A stretch of 64,000 nucleotides of DNA from Haloterrigena salifodinae (lineage in GTDB: Archaea; Halobacteriota; Halobacteria; Halobacteriales; Natrialbaceae): NCBI RefSeq assembly GCF_003977755.1, contig NZ_RQWN01000001.1:186001-250000 (forward strand), given 5' to 3'. The notes beneath the pieces are model-generated. The model was not told where the DNA came from and ran no database searches. It saw only the letters and a program-made list of their open reading frames with translations. Shown piece after piece: positions 26,705 to 36,217 of the stretch (positions are counted from its first letter, which is position 1; each line of letters begins with the position of its first letter). The translations under genes and the position numbers were made by a program.

Positions 26705-27682
26705 TTAATCGTCCCGCGGCGGCGGCGAGTAATCGCCGCGGGCGAACCTGCCGAAGCATAGTTCGCGGAACGTGAGCTGATAGTGTTGCTCCTGGTACTC
26801 GCGTTCGACCGCCTGAAAGTAGTTGACGACCGTCACGAGCAACACGCCGCCGACGGCGTTTCCGAGGAGCACGGGGAGGGCGAAGTCGATCGCGCCGGTC
26901 GCGAGCGCCAGTTCATCGCGGAAGACGAGAAACAGCACTTCGGTCGCCGAGACCACGCCGTGGTAGAGGTTCCCCAGCGGGATCGCGAGGAAGGCGACGT
27001 ACACCAGCACCAGCCGCGCGGTCGTGTCCTGGGACGCGTAGTCGAGCCAGACGACGCCCGCGACGATCAGGCCGGCGAACACCCCCTTGAAAAACAGGCT
27101 CGACCACGGCATTGCGACCCCCTGTTCGGCGATACCGACCGCGGTGGACATGACGGACGGGGAGAAGACTCCCGTGTTCGCCAGCACGTACGCGCCCAGC
27201 GCGCCGCCGAGCAGGTTGCCGAACAGCACGATCGTCCAGACGGTCAGCAACGCCGGCACACTCGCCAGTCGCTCGAGGACGAGCGCGACCGGCGGCAGCG
27301 TGTTCTCGGTGAACAGCTGGTAGTCGCCGATGATGATGTAGACGAAGCCCAGCGGATAGAGGAGCGCGCCGACAATCGGCGCGCCGCCGGTCCCGTCGGT
27401 CAGCGACGCGTAGAGCATGAACGTCAGCGTGATCGCAAAGCCCGCCGCCAGCGCACTGAAGAACAGCTCCCGGATCCCGGTCGTGATCTCGTCGTCGGCC
27501 GCGGCGACGATCCGGTGGAAGATCTCGTCCGCCGAGAATCGGTCGCGGACGACGGCTCCGGCGGCTGGAACCCCGCGCGAGGACTGCTCGACGGCCTCTC
27601 GGATCGTCTCGTCGTCGAGTGCCTCCTGCGCTTCCGACTCGTCTCGCCCCCGCTTCTCGCGGGACCGCTCATCGGCGCTCAT
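26705..27682 (-). CDS. Formate/nitrite transporter (FNT) family channel
   Basis: 325 residues. A soluble N-terminal stretch (about 1-75) is followed by six hydrophobic helices (about 80-105, 112-130, 145-170, 195-220, 225-245 and 265-290). FNT features are the inward-facing loop with LFTENTLPPVALVLERL (about 125-141), GNLLGGALGAYVLANTG (about 152-168) and the late GNAVGGVLLVTVVNYFQAVE. FNT proteins pass small monovalent anions such as formate, nitrite or hydrosulfide. No metabolic neighbour selects one. Confidence 0.88.
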   Translation of the reverse strand: MSADERSREKRGRDESEAQEALDDETIREAVEQSSRGVPAAGAVVRDRFSADEIFHRIVAAADDEITTGIRELFFSALAAGFAITLTFMLYASLTDGTGGAPIVGALLYPLGFVYIIIGDYQLFTENTLPPVALVLERLASVPALLTVWTIVLFGNLLGGALGAYVLANTGVFSPSVMSTAVGIAEQGVAMPWSSLFFKGVFAGLIVAGVVWLDYASQDTTARLVLVYVAFLAIPLGNLYHGVVSATEVLFLVFRDELALATGAIDFALPVLLGNAVGGVLLVTVVNYFQAVEREYQEQHYQLTFRELCFGRFARGDYSPPPRDD

Positions 27683-27862
27683 GGTGGCGAGTACGCGATG
27701 GACCGAATAAAGCTGTCGTCACACGGGTGAAATGAACAGTCCTGTCCATCGAGAGCGGCGAACTCGAGTCGGTCACCGAGGCGGCGCGCTCGTCGTGGCG
27801 CCGGCGGCTCGAGCCAGACCCAAAGGGCAACGCCTTTTGACGCCGTCGCCCCGACGAACACC

Positions 27863-28675
27863 ATGAGCAAACACGACGGGGCTGCCGGGCGCGCGAGCGT
27901 CGCGGTCCACGCCGCCCGCGCCGGGGCAGATGTCGCCGCGGGCTCCTTTCGCGGCGAACTCGAGGTCGACCGGAAGGACGGCAAGACCGACGTCGTCACG
28001 CAGGCCGACCGCGAGGCCCAGCAACGTGTGATCGACGTGATCGAGGCCTCCTACCCGGACGATCCGATCGTCGGCGAGGAGGACGACGCGCTGAAGGCGG
28101 TTCCCGAGACGGGGCCGGCCTGGATCGTCGACCCCATCGACGGAACGAACAACTACGTCAACGGGATCCGCGCGTTCGGGACGGCCGTCGCGGCGGTCCG
28201 CGACGGCGACCCCGTCGCCGCGGCCACCGTCTGTCCCGCGCTGGGGGACACCTACCGCGTCGGGCCGACGGGCGCCGTTCGCAACGACGAGCCCCTCTCG
28301 GTCAGCGACTGCGCCGATCCCGAGGCTGCGACCGTCTGCCCCACCTACTGGTGGAACTTCGACCAGCGCGACCAGTACGCCGCGGCGGTCAGCGGCCTCA
28401 CCGACCGCTTCGGCGACGTTCGCCGCTTCGGCTGCGCCCAGCTCGAGCTCGCGATGGTCGCGTCGGGCGCGCTCGAAGGGACGATCACGAACCTGCGGGC
28501 CAACCCGTGGGACACCGTCGCGGGCGTCGCGCTGATCCGGGCGGCCGGCGGGACCGTGACGGACCTCGAGGGGAACCATTGGTGCCACGACAGCGAGGGG
28601 CTGGTCGCCTCGAACGGAGCGCTCCACGACGAACTCCGCGCCGCCGCGCGGACGATCGACGAAGGCGGCGACTGA
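27863..28675 (+). CDS. Inositol monophosphatase family protein
   Basis: 270 residues. Mg-binding motifs of the family are GEED (71-74, after [10 protein letters not shown]), [12 protein letters not shown] (90-101) and [15 protein letters not shown] near residue 214. Substrates in this superfamily include inositol phosphate, fructose 1,6-bisphosphate and 3'-phosphoadenosine 5'-phosphate. Motif wording alone does not separate them, although archaeal members often accept both of the first two. Single gene, followed after about 75 bases by the DUF63 gene on the same strand. Confidence 0.9.
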   Translation: MSKHDGAAGRASVAVHAARAGADVAAGSFRGELEVDRKDGKTDVVTQADREAQQRVIDVIEASYPDDPIVGEEDDALKAVPETGPAWIVDPIDGTNNYVNGIRAFGTAVAAVRDGDPVAAATVCPALGDTYRVGPTGAVRNDEPLSVSDCADPEAATVCPTYWWNFDQRDQYAAAVSGLTDRFGDVRRFGCAQLELAMVASGALEGTITNLRANPWDTVAGVALIRAAGGTVTDLEGNHWCHDSEGLVASNGALHDELRAAARTIDEGGD

Positions 28676-28751
28676 CGGCGGTCGGGATCCGACCGACCGC
28701 CGATGCAAAAAAATCGGAAACGGTAAGCGGCCCCCGTACAGCTACTCTCGC

Positions 28752-29876
28752 ATGGACGAGTTCATCGAACGGTACGGGGCCGAGCGAGTCTGGGCCGCGA
28801 CCGTCGTTCTCCTCGCCGCCGGCGTGGCGCTCGCTGCCTCCCTCTTTTATCAGCCCGTCTACGTCGATCTGATCTGGCAGTACTATTGGGGGCCAGTGGT
28901 CGCAGACGCTCACGGCTGGAGCTGTGTCGCCTGGGCGGACGGGAATCCGGTCCACTGTAGCGAGGTCGGTCCGAACGCCGGACCGACCGCCGAGCCCGGC
29001 TACACGTTCGTCTCCTACGCGGGCTACATTCCGACGCTCGTTCTGATGGCGATCGGGATCCTCTTCCTGGTTCGCCGCCTCGAGATCGAGCGCTACCGCG
29101 CGGGCTTCTTCGCGCTGTTCCCGTTCATGCTCTTCGGCGGCGCCCTGCGGGTCGTTGAGGACACGAGCGTCGCCGCCTACCGACAGACGGGCGAACTCAT
29201 GATGGAGTTGCCGTGGATCGGCTTCCTGATTAGTCCGCTGATCTACTTCACCGTCGCCCTCCTCACGGTGATCGCCGTCGTCGTGTCGGTCTGGCTCGAC
29301 CGAACCGACCGCGTCTCGGGCTACGAGTACCCGCTCGCGGCGATCGGCACGACCTACCTGACGGTCACGCTCGCCTATCTGGTGTACGCGTCGACGCAAC
29401 CGTACGCGGACTTCCATCCGCTGCTCCTGCTGACGACGCTCGTCGGCGCGACCCTCGCCACGGCCGTCACCTGGCTCCTCATCGGGACGTTCGTTCCCGA
29501 GATCAACCGAGGAACGGAGTACATGGGAGTGGTCGTCATCTGGGCCCATGCGGTCGACGGCGTCGCGAACGTCATCGGCCTCGACTGGGCGACCGCCTTC
29601 GGCCTCGAACACAACCTCTCGCCGAAACACCCCATCAACGGGGCGATCGTCGACATCACCGGCTCGGTGTTGCCTCCCAACGTCGTCGACACGATCGGCG
29701 CTGCCTGGCCGTTCCTGCTCGTGAAACTCGTCGCGGCCACGTTCGTCGTCTGGGTCTTCAACGAGGAGATCTTCGACGAACAGCCGCGATTCGCCGTCCT
29801 GATGCTGATCACCGTCGTCGCCGTCGGCCTCGGTCCCGGGACGCGGGACATGCTCCGAGCGACGTTCGGAGTCTAG
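28752..29876 (+). CDS. DUF63 family membrane protein
   Basis: 374 residues, about eight hydrophobic helices. It opens [55 protein letters not shown], a pattern of the archaeal DUF63 family. A short extracellular loop ([15 protein letters not shown]) and the conserved block [16 protein letters not shown] (about 130-145) are also familiar. Function unknown; no cofactor motif is recognisable. Confidence 0.87.
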   Translation: MDEFIERYGAERVWAATVVLLAAGVALAASLFYQPVYVDLIWQYYWGPVVADAHGWSCVAWADGNPVHCSEVGPNAGPTAEPGYTFVSYAGYIPTLVLMAIGILFLVRRLEIERYRAGFFALFPFMLFGGALRVVEDTSVAAYRQTGELMMELPWIGFLISPLIYFTVALLTVIAVVVSVWLDRTDRVSGYEYPLAAIGTTYLTVTLAYLVYASTQPYADFHPLLLLTTLVGATLATAVTWLLIGTFVPEINRGTEYMGVVVIWAHAVDGVANVIGLDWATAFGLEHNLSPKHPINGAIVDITGSVLPPNVVDTIGAAWPFLLVKLVAATFVVWVFNEEIFDEQPRFAVLMLITVVAVGLGPGTRDMLRATFGV

Positions 29877-29962
29877 GCGCCGCGGCGGCGACTCGACCCC
29901 TTTCTCGACGAGCGACGAAACGGAAACAGCTACGGCACTACCTGACAACAGTTCGAGTAGTG

Positions 29963-30907
29963 ATGCAGGCCTACTTGTTCGTCCACTTCAGGGAGAAGCG
30001 GACGCCGGACGGTGAGCAGGTGTACTTCGGAATCAGCGAAGACGGGTTCCACTGGGAGACGGTAAACGGCGGCGACCCCGTCCTCTGGAGTTACAAGGGC
30101 GATAAGGGGGTCAGGGATTGTACGATCACCAGAACGGCGGACGAGCGGTTCGTGATACTGGGCACGGACCTCAGCCTGGCCTACGGGATGCCCAATCAGT
30201 ACGGCGGCTCGTGGGAGGAGATCACGCGCAACGGGAGTAACTCGCTGGTGATGTGGGAATCCAAGAACTTGACCGACTGGTCCGAACAGCGGATGGTCGA
30301 ACTTGGAGGCGAGGCGTTCGGCTGTCTCTGGGCGCCGGATATCACCTACGACAGCGAGAACGCCGAGTACGTCGTCCACTGGTCGTCGGCCCACCGCAGC
30401 GACGATTTCGAGGAGAAGGCGATCTATTACGCGCGAACCGAGTCGTTCGAGGAGTTCTCGGAGCCAGAACTGCTGTACCGGAAACCGGACAGCGGCGTCA
30501 TCGACTCCGCGATGTACGAGGAGAACGGATCGTACTACTGCTTCCTGAAAAGCGAAGCGAACCCCGCCGGGATCATCCTGCTGAAGGCCCAGCGTCCGAC
30601 CGGACCGTTCACCCGAGTGACGGCGTTCGACCGCACCATGGAGGGACTGGAGGGCGAGCGGTACGAGGCGCCAACCGCCGTAAAACTCGAGGACGGCCGG
30701 TGGTGTCTGTTCGTCGATTACTTCGGCGGCAGTCCGGAGACGCAGGGCTATGTTCCGTTCGTAGCCGAGTCGCTGGAGGACGAGTTCGTGCGCGCCGACG
30801 ACGAGTTCTCGTTTCCCTACGGATTCAAACACGGCACGGTGCTTCCGATCACGGGCGAGGAGTACGACCGCCTGAAAGCCTACGAGAAGGATCCGTCGGA
30901 GCGGTAG
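29963..30907 (+). CDS. Glycoside hydrolase family 43-like protein (five-bladed propeller)
   Basis: 314 residues, no signal peptide or membrane helix. Repeated blade-like segments with Trp/Asp-rich strands: MQAYLFVHFREKRTPDGEQVYFGISEDGFHWE, LWSYKGDKGVRDCTITR, WAPDITYDSENAEYVVHWSS, DSAMYEENGSYYCFLKSE and RWCLFVDYFGG. Acidic residues in these (WAPDITY, DSAMYEEN) match the general positions of the GH43 active-site acids. GH43 enzymes cleave arabinose, xylose or galactose linkages. No sugar transport or catabolic genes are adjacent, so the substrate is unknown. ATG at 29963 is used rather than GTG at 29960. Confidence 0.75.
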   Translation: MQAYLFVHFREKRTPDGEQVYFGISEDGFHWETVNGGDPVLWSYKGDKGVRDCTITRTADERFVILGTDLSLAYGMPNQYGGSWEEITRNGSNSLVMWESKNLTDWSEQRMVELGGEAFGCLWAPDITYDSENAEYVVHWSSAHRSDDFEEKAIYYARTESFEEFSEPELLYRKPDSGVIDSAMYEENGSYYCFLKSEANPAGIILLKAQRPTGPFTRVTAFDRTMEGLEGERYEAPTAVKLEDGRWCLFVDYFGGSPETQGYVPFVAESLEDEFVRADDEFSFPYGFKHGTVLPITGEEYDRLKAYEKDPSER

Positions 30908-30929
30908 GCGACGCCCTCGACGGTCACTG

Positions 30930-32468
30930 TCACCGCCGCCAGAACGCGCCGGTGAAGATGACGAGCGCTGGAATGATTTCGAGGCGGCCGATCCACATCA
31001 GGAAGATCATCACGAGTTTCGAGGAGTCAGGGAACTCGCGGTAGCTGCCGAAGGGACCGAGTTCGCCGAAGCCCGGTCCGATGTTCCCGATCGTCGCGAT
31101 GCTGGCGCTGATCGCGTCGATCGGTTCAAGCGAGACCGCGCCGCGGGTCGAGTCGACGGCGATGAACACTGTCGCGACCACGAAGATGAATAGGTACAGC
31201 AGGGTGAAGCCGAGGACGCCGCGGATGACGTCCTCGTCGACGACGTAGCCGCCGAGGCGGATCGGTTTGACCGCTTCGGGGTGGGCCGCGGTAAACAGCT
31301 CTCGGCGGGTGACCTTCAGGACGACTAGCCAGCGGATGATCTTGACGCCGCCGCCGGTCGAGCCGGCGCAGCCGCCGATGAACATCGCGACGAGGAGGAC
31401 GGTCTGGGCGACCGGTCCCCACTCCGCGAAGTCGCTCGTCGCGTACCCCGTCGAGTTCAACAGCGAGACGGTCTGGAAGGCCGCGTGGCGCAAGGCGCTC
31501 TCCCCGTACCCCTCCGTCGCGCCGCCGAGTTCACCCAGCGGCGGGGCGCTGCCGCTGTAGAGCAACGCGGCGACGATCGCGGTCACGACGGCGATCGCAC
31601 CCGCGTAGGCTCGAAACTCGGTGTTCTGGAAGAGCCGCCCGGGCTCGCCGTCTAACACGTACCAGAACAGCGCGAAGTTGGTGCCGGCGATCGCCATGAA
31701 GGGGATGACGACCCACTGCACGGCGGCGGAGAACGCGGCGACGCTGTTCGCCTCGGGCGAGAACCCGCCGGTCGGGAGCGTCGTGAAGCCGTGGGCGACC
31801 GCGTTGTAGAAGCCCATGTTCGGCGCCACCCCCGCCAGGTGGAGGCCGTACAGCAGGGCAATGTAGACGATCGTGAATCCGAAGTAGACGAGCCAGAGGA
31901 TGCGGGCCGTCTCGGCGATCTTCGGCGTCAGCTTCTGGAGCTCCGGTCCCGGCGCCTCCGAGCGGATCAGCTGCGCGCCGTTGACCGCCAACTCCGGCAG
32001 GATCGCGATCATCAACACGATGATCCCCATCCCACCGAGCCACTGGGTCAGCTGGCGCCACATCATGAGGGCGTGGGAGTGTTGCTCGACGGAAATCTCG
32101 GCCATCACGGTCGCCCCGGTCGTCGTGAACCCGGACATCGACTCGAACAGCGCGTTCACCGGGTGTCTGAGCGCCGAATCAGTTCCGTAGCCGGCGATGA
32201 CGTACGGGATCGCTCCGACAACCGCGACGGCCAGCCACGAGAGCGCGACCAGCAACAACGCCTCTCGCGGCTGCAGATCGGGGTCCGGATCGAGCCGCTC
32301 GAGGCCGAACCCGATCGCGACGGTGAGCACGATCGTCGCCGCGAACACGAGGAAGTGTTCCCCGTAGATGATGGCGACGACGACCGGGACGAACAGCGTG
32401 AGGGCGAGATACTTGAGAACGGTTCCAGTCAGCGCGACGCTCGCCTGCCAATCGACACGTATATTCAT
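30930..32468 (-). CDS. trkH: TrkH family potassium uptake pore (copy 1)
   Basis: 512 residues, about ten to twelve membrane helices in four pore repeats. Each repeat carries the filter glycine: MSGFTTTGATVM (first), TTLPTGGFSPEA (second), SLLNSTGYATSDF (third) and TIGNIGPGFGEL (fourth). Signature TGYAT/NIGPG wording is that of the TrkH/TrkG group, distinct from the two pores at 34670 and 37488. It should admit potassium when a TrkA-type RCK ring binds its cytoplasmic face. Convergent with the GH43-like gene, 22 bases apart; upstream is a divergent promoter region. Confidence 0.95.
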   Translation of the reverse strand: MNIRVDWQASVALTGTVLKYLALTLFVPVVVAIIYGEHFLVFAATIVLTVAIGFGLERLDPDPDLQPREALLLVALSWLAVAVVGAIPYVIAGYGTDSALRHPVNALFESMSGFTTTGATVMAEISVEQHSHALMMWRQLTQWLGGMGIIVLMIAILPELAVNGAQLIRSEAPGPELQKLTPKIAETARILWLVYFGFTIVYIALLYGLHLAGVAPNMGFYNAVAHGFTTLPTGGFSPEANSVAAFSAAVQWVVIPFMAIAGTNFALFWYVLDGEPGRLFQNTEFRAYAGAIAVVTAIVAALLYSGSAPPLGELGGATEGYGESALRHAAFQTVSLLNSTGYATSDFAEWGPVAQTVLLVAMFIGGCAGSTGGGVKIIRWLVVLKVTRRELFTAAHPEAVKPIRLGGYVVDEDVIRGVLGFTLLYLFIFVVATVFIAVDSTRGAVSLEPIDAISASIATIGNIGPGFGELGPFGSYREFPDSSKLVMIFLMWIGRLEIIPALVIFTGAFWRR

Positions 32469-32665
32469 ACTCTCAGATCTGGCTTCGCTCGAGCCGGAAT
32501 CGTGGTCGGGGAAACTCGACGTCGGTACATAATTCCACTGAAGTGGTCCGTCGCCGAGACCGACGGCGTCGCCGGACGTCGCTACTCGACGCCGCGACCG
32601 GGACGCGAGCCGCCGACTATGTCAACCGACCATCTATATGCACGGGTCGCGTAGGTTCACCCGGC

Positions 32666-32905
32666 ATGTCTCGACTTCCAAGCATCCGGCACCCGGTCTC
32701 GTTCTTCGACGTCTTTACCGTTACCGCCGTATCGATCGTCGTCGTCGCCGCGGTGCTGACGGTCTGGCACGGGACGTTCGTCCGCACGGAGATGGCCGTC
32801 TTCACCGTGCTCGTCTTCGGCTGGGTCGCCTGGGCCATCAACCGGATCCTCGAGGAATCGGTCCACAGTTCCCAGCGGGATCGGCGACGCAACTGGAGAC
32901 GGTAA
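32666..32905 (+). CDS. Small two-helix membrane protein
   Basis: 79 residues from the ATG at 32666. Two hydrophobic helices (FTVTAVSIVVVAAVLTVW and MAVFTVLVFGWVAWAINRIL), then a very basic tail (SSQRDRRRNWRR). No known family recognised. Located in the potassium island between trkH and the Lrp-type regulator, so a role near potassium channels is possible but unproven. Confidence 0.65.
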   Translation: MSRLPSIRHPVSFFDVFTVTAVSIVVVAAVLTVWHGTFVRTEMAVFTVLVFGWVAWAINRILEESVHSSQRDRRRNWRR

Positions 32906-32958
32906 CGATCCGTGACGCGCCGGTGCTGCTCGATGGCGAAGCGCTCGCTCCGTCCCCG

Positions 32959-33702
32959 TTAGCGGCGATCGGTTTCGAACGCGTCGAACGTGGAATCGGT
33001 GAACTCGCCTCGAGAGAGGACGGTCAGGATGTCGCCGGCCCGGATCTCGCTTTCGCCGGTCGGCGTCAGCACGGCGTCGTCGCGTTCGATCGAGACGACG
33101 AGCACGCCGTCCTCGAGGACGTCCTCCTCCCCAGCGCGTTCCAGGGTCATGCCGGCGACCGGCGCGTCGTCGTCGACGGTCAGTTCGACGACCTCGTTGC
33201 CGCCGGTGAGGCTGACGTAGTCCGAGAACTGCTGGTGAGTCTCGGCCGGGCCGAAGGGCTGGTAGGACTGAAACTGGTCCGTTCGGACCATCTTCTCGTC
33301 GTCGATCTCGAGGCCCAGAGCCGCGAGCTCCCGGCCGACGTCGTTGATCGCGTCGACGTCGTCGCCGACGGCGAGGACGTGGAGGTTCTCCTGGCCGGCG
33401 ACGAACTCCCGAACGTTGACGACGCCGGCGATCGTCCGCGACTGCTGGGCGAGGCGTGCGCGCTCTTCGACGGGCGCCGTCGCCACGTACAGCGTCGTGA
33501 GCATGCCGTCGGCGGCGTCGAAGTTCACGTTCGCGTGATAGCCGCTGATGATTCCGGCGTCCTCGAGCTGATTGATCCGGTTTCGAATCGTCGCCGGCGA
33601 GACGCCCACCTCCTCGGCGATCATCGGGGCGGACGTGTTCCGCGCGTCGTCCATCAGCGCGTGGATGATCCGTTTGTTCACTTCGTCGAGACGAACGCTC
33701 AT
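32959..33702 (-). CDS. Lrp/AsnC-type regulator fused to a TrkA-C (RCK C) domain
   Basis: 247 residues from the ATG at 33702. N-terminal DNA-binding domain of the Lrp/AsnC type (VNKRIIHALMDDARNTSAPMIAEEVGVSPATIRNRINQLEDAGIISGYHANVNFDAADG). A middle domain follows (VNVREFVAGQENLHVLAVGDDVDAIND), which may be Lrp-like ligand-binding. The C-terminal 80 residues match TrkA-C: VVELTVDDDAPVAGMTLERAG, VLVVSIERDDAVLTPTGESEIRAGDILTVLSRG. TrkA-C binds small ligands and dimerises in potassium gating rings. The fusion and the location between trkH and trkA genes suggest a regulator of potassium uptake that senses a ligand like c-di-AMP or a nucleotide, although which ligand is not visible. Confidence 0.9.
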   Translation of the reverse strand: MSVRLDEVNKRIIHALMDDARNTSAPMIAEEVGVSPATIRNRINQLEDAGIISGYHANVNFDAADGMLTTLYVATAPVEERARLAQQSRTIAGVVNVREFVAGQENLHVLAVGDDVDAINDVGRELAALGLEIDDEKMVRTDQFQSYQPFGPAETHQQFSDYVSLTGGNEVVELTVDDDAPVAGMTLERAGEEDVLEDGVLVVSIERDDAVLTPTGESEIRAGDILTVLSRGEFTDSTFDAFETDRR

Positions 33703-33922
33703 ACCCCCGACTACGGCCACGGGACTGAAGGCTCCTGCTTTTTGATCGCTCGCCCGGACACTACTAGTGACGTGACTGCACTCCGGCCGAGTCGGGAGGT
33801 AGCGCTATCGAGGGGGACCGTCCGATCCCTGATCGCCGGCGGCCCCGTGGTGTCCGTGAACACTGCACTGGTGAAGGACAAACCGCTCGAGTCGGCCGGG
33901 CTCTGTTCGGAACCGAGTCGGA

Positions 33923-33936
33923 CAGACTATAACCGA
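33923..33936 (+). promoter_or_regulatory. Possible promoter of trkA copy 1 (TATA-like)
   Basis: ACTATAACC at 33926-33934 lies about 70 bases before the ATG at 34002. At the equivalent place in copy 2 the box reads ACTGTTCACC, so the TATA-like core is gone. This is compatible with transcription of copy 1 from here with a leader of about 45 bases. Confidence 0.4.
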
Positions 33937-34001
33937 GAACGAACAAGCTGTTGTCATACTCTCGAATTGCGTCACGAACGATTCCCCGAGGGATACTGAA
34001 G

Positions 34002-34673
34002 ATGTATATCGTCATCATCGGCGCCGGAAGCATCGGCTCGAATCTGATCGATCTCGCGGTCCGCGACGGCAACGACGTCGTCGTTATCGAGACCGACGAA
34101 CAGCGAGCGAACGACGTGGCTTCGACGTACGACTGTCTCGTTCTCAACGCCGACGCGACCAACCACGACACGCTCCGAGACGCGGACATCGACCGAGCGG
34201 ACGCGGTCATCTCGACGACCGACATTGACGCGGTCAACATCATGGTGATGTTGCTCGCCCAGGAACACGACGTCCCGAACCTCGTCAGCGTCGTCCACGA
34301 TCCCGAAAACCTGCCCGTCTTCGAGAAGATTGGCGTCAACTTAATCGAGAACCCCCAGCGGCTGATCGCCGACTACCTCTATCACTCCGTGCGATACCCC
34401 GACGTCAGCGACTTCATCGACCTCGACGACGAGACCGAACTCGTCGAACTCACCGTCACTAAGGACGCCCCGATGCACAACCAACTGCTTTCGACGGCGA
34501 AGGAAGCCGGCACGCTTCCCGAGGGCTGTCTCGTCGTCGCCCTCCAGCGGAACGGTGAGATCCGGGCCCCGAGGGGCGAGACGACGATCCGAGCCGGCGA
34601 CAAGGTGACGGTGTTCACCGACGACGCCACGCTGGCCGACGCGGTCGCGGCGTTCACCGGCGACCATCCATGA
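34002..34673 (+). CDS. trkA: TrkA-type potassium channel RCK subunit (copy 1)
   Basis: 223 residues: one RCK_N domain and one RCK_C domain, the short TrkA/KtrA form. The Rossmann start MYIVIIGAGSIGSNLIDLAVRDGNDVVVIETDE has the GxGxxG at 7-12 and the acidic residue after strand 2 (Glu30) that contacts the NAD or ATP ribose. The RCK_C part is ELVELTVTKDAPMHNQLLSTA, CLVVALQRNGEIRAPRGETTIRAGDKVTVF. It overlaps the trkH start by four bases (ATGA), so the pair is translated together. Compared with copy 2, residues 1-130 differ at only two positions but residues 131-223 at about nineteen. Confidence 0.95.
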   Translation: MYIVIIGAGSIGSNLIDLAVRDGNDVVVIETDEQRANDVASTYDCLVLNADATNHDTLRDADIDRADAVISTTDIDAVNIMVMLLAQEHDVPNLVSVVHDPENLPVFEKIGVNLIENPQRLIADYLYHSVRYPDVSDFIDLDDETELVELTVTKDAPMHNQLLSTAKEAGTLPEGCLVVALQRNGEIRAPRGETTIRAGDKVTVFTDDATLADAVAAFTGDHP

Positions 34674-36217
34674 GAGTCCGGTATTCGGCGGTGGGGCGAG
34701 ACCTCGGCCGAATCGTGCAGGTCGTCTCCCTGATGTTGCTCGTCTCGATCCCGATCGCCGCCATTCACCGCGAGTTCTACGCGATCCCCGCCTTCGTCGG
34801 CTCCGCCCTTCTGATGGGCGGAATCGGGCTCGGTCTCACGCGGCGATACCAGGACGTGTCCGACACCGGTCGACTCGAGGCGATGGTCACGGCCGCGGCC
34901 GCGTGGGGGACTGTCGGCGTGTTCGGCAGCCTCCCCTTCCTGCTGATCGCGTGGACGATCGCGGTCGACCCGTATCCGGCATGGGCGAACACGCCCGAGA
35001 TGTCCGAAACAGTCGCCGTCTTCCGGTATCCGTTGAACGGAATCTTCGAGAGCGTGAGCGGCTTCACCAGCACCGGACTGACGATGGCCGTCGTCGAGGA
35101 GCAACTGCCCCGGTCGCTGCACTGGTGGCGCTCCTTTACCGAGTGGATCGGCGGCGTCGGCGTCATCGTGTTGACGGTCGCCATCCTGGCGCGGCCGGGC
35201 AGCGGCTCGCTCACTCTCTATAAGAGCGAGGCCCGGTCGGAGAAGATCCACCCCAGTATCGTCTCGACGGTGATGGAGATCTGGAAGATCTACGTCGGAT
35301 TCACCCTCGCCGGCATCGTCCTGTTCCTCCTCGCCGGGATGCCCCTGTGGGACGCGATCAACCACGCGATGACGGCCATCGCGACCGGTGGGTTCTCCGT
35401 CCACGCCGACTCGATCGGCCACTACGGCAGTCCCGTTATCGAGTACGCAGTCATCCCGATGATGGTCGCGGGCAGCATCGCCTTCCCCGTTCACTACCTG
35501 CTACTCAAAGGGGAACTCAAGAACTTCTACAAAGACGTCCAGACCCGCTGGGTGTTCATCTGGTTTGCCGTCGGCTCGCTCGTCCTGATGGCGCTGCTCT
35601 TGATTGGAGACCAGTACGAGGCGCTCGAGGAGACGTTCCGAGTCGCGCTGTTCCAGTTCGTCTCCGCGACGTCCAACGCCGGGTTCGGTACGGTGGCGAT
35701 CGGAAGCGGTACCGAACGCGTCTGGACGGCCGGCCCGACGCTGTTGCTCTGTGTGGGTATGCTTACCGGCGCCGCGGCCGGGTCGACCGTCGGCGGGCTC
35801 AAGATCATCCGCGTCATCACGCTCATCAAGGGGACGGTCTGGCAGATCCGGAGCGTCTTTACGCCCGCCAGCGCGATCCGACGGCTCCGGATCGGCGAGC
35901 GGAGCCTCGATCAGTCCCAGGCCCAGCGCGAGTACACCGAGGCGACCGTCGTCTTCGTTCTCTGGATCGTCGGCCTCGCGGTCGGTGTCGCGGTCTTTCT
36001 CTGGACGCTGCCGCCCGAGTACCCCCTCGAGTACGTCATTTTCGAGGTGATGAGCGCACAGAGTACCGTCGGTTTGGACGCGGGAATTACCGGCCCGGCG
36101 ATGCCGATCGCCGCCAAGACGGTACTGATCTTCAACATGTGGATCGGCCGCCTCGAGATCATCCCCGTCGCCGTGTTGCTGGGTGCGTTCTTCCAGCAAC
36201 TCGATCTCTACCGGTAG
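34670..36217 (+). CDS. trkH: TrkH/KtrB-type potassium pore (copy 2)
   Basis: 515 residues, pore with four P-loops. Filter glycines are SGFTSTGLTMAV, IATGGFSVHADS, SATSNAGFGTVAIG and AQSTVGLDAGIT. All four being Gly is as expected for potassium selectivity rather than sodium. The wording is KtrB-like and differs from trkH copy 1. Forms an operon with the trkA at 34002 and is about four-fifths identical (by eye) to the pore at 37488. Confidence 0.95.
   Translation: MRVRYSAVGRDLGRIVQVVSLMLLVSIPIAAIHREFYAIPAFVGSALLMGGIGLGLTRRYQDVSDTGRLEAMVTAAAAWGTVGVFGSLPFLLIAWTIAVDPYPAWANTPEMSETVAVFRYPLNGIFESVSGFTSTGLTMAVVEEQLPRSLHWWRSFTEWIGGVGVIVLTVAILARPGSGSLTLYKSEARSEKIHPSIVSTVMEIWKIYVGFTLAGIVLFLLAGMPLWDAINHAMTAIATGGFSVHADSIGHYGSPVIEYAVIPMMVAGSIAFPVHYLLLKGELKNFYKDVQTRWVFIWFAVGSLVLMALLLIGDQYEALEETFRVALFQFVSATSNAGFGTVAIGSGTERVWTAGPTLLLCVGMLTGAAAGSTVGGLKIIRVITLIKGTVWQIRSVFTPASAIRRLRIGERSLDQSQAQREYTEATVVFVLWIVGLAVGVAVFLWTLPPEYPLEYVIFEVMSAQSTVGLDAGITGPAMPIAAKTVLIFNMWIGRLEIIPVAVLLGAFFQQLDLYR

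Larger units (their letters stand above)
33923..36217 (+). repeat. Tandem duplication of a trkA-trkH module, first copy
   Basis: This span matches 36745-39035 gene for gene. The similarity starts in the leader (CAGACTATAACCGAGAACGAAC at 33923 against CAGACTGTTCACCGAGAGCGAAC at 36745) and continues through both genes, whose lengths are identical (223 and 515 codons) with the same four-base ATGA overlap. The second unit is preceded by about 525 bases with no counterpart in the first. Confidence 0.9.

Noticed and set aside
32535-32546. CCACT-GA-AGTGG inverted repeat upstream of trkH
   Set aside because: Only 5-bp arms; repeats of this size occur often by chance in GC-rich DNA. No second copy was seen upstream of the other trk genes.
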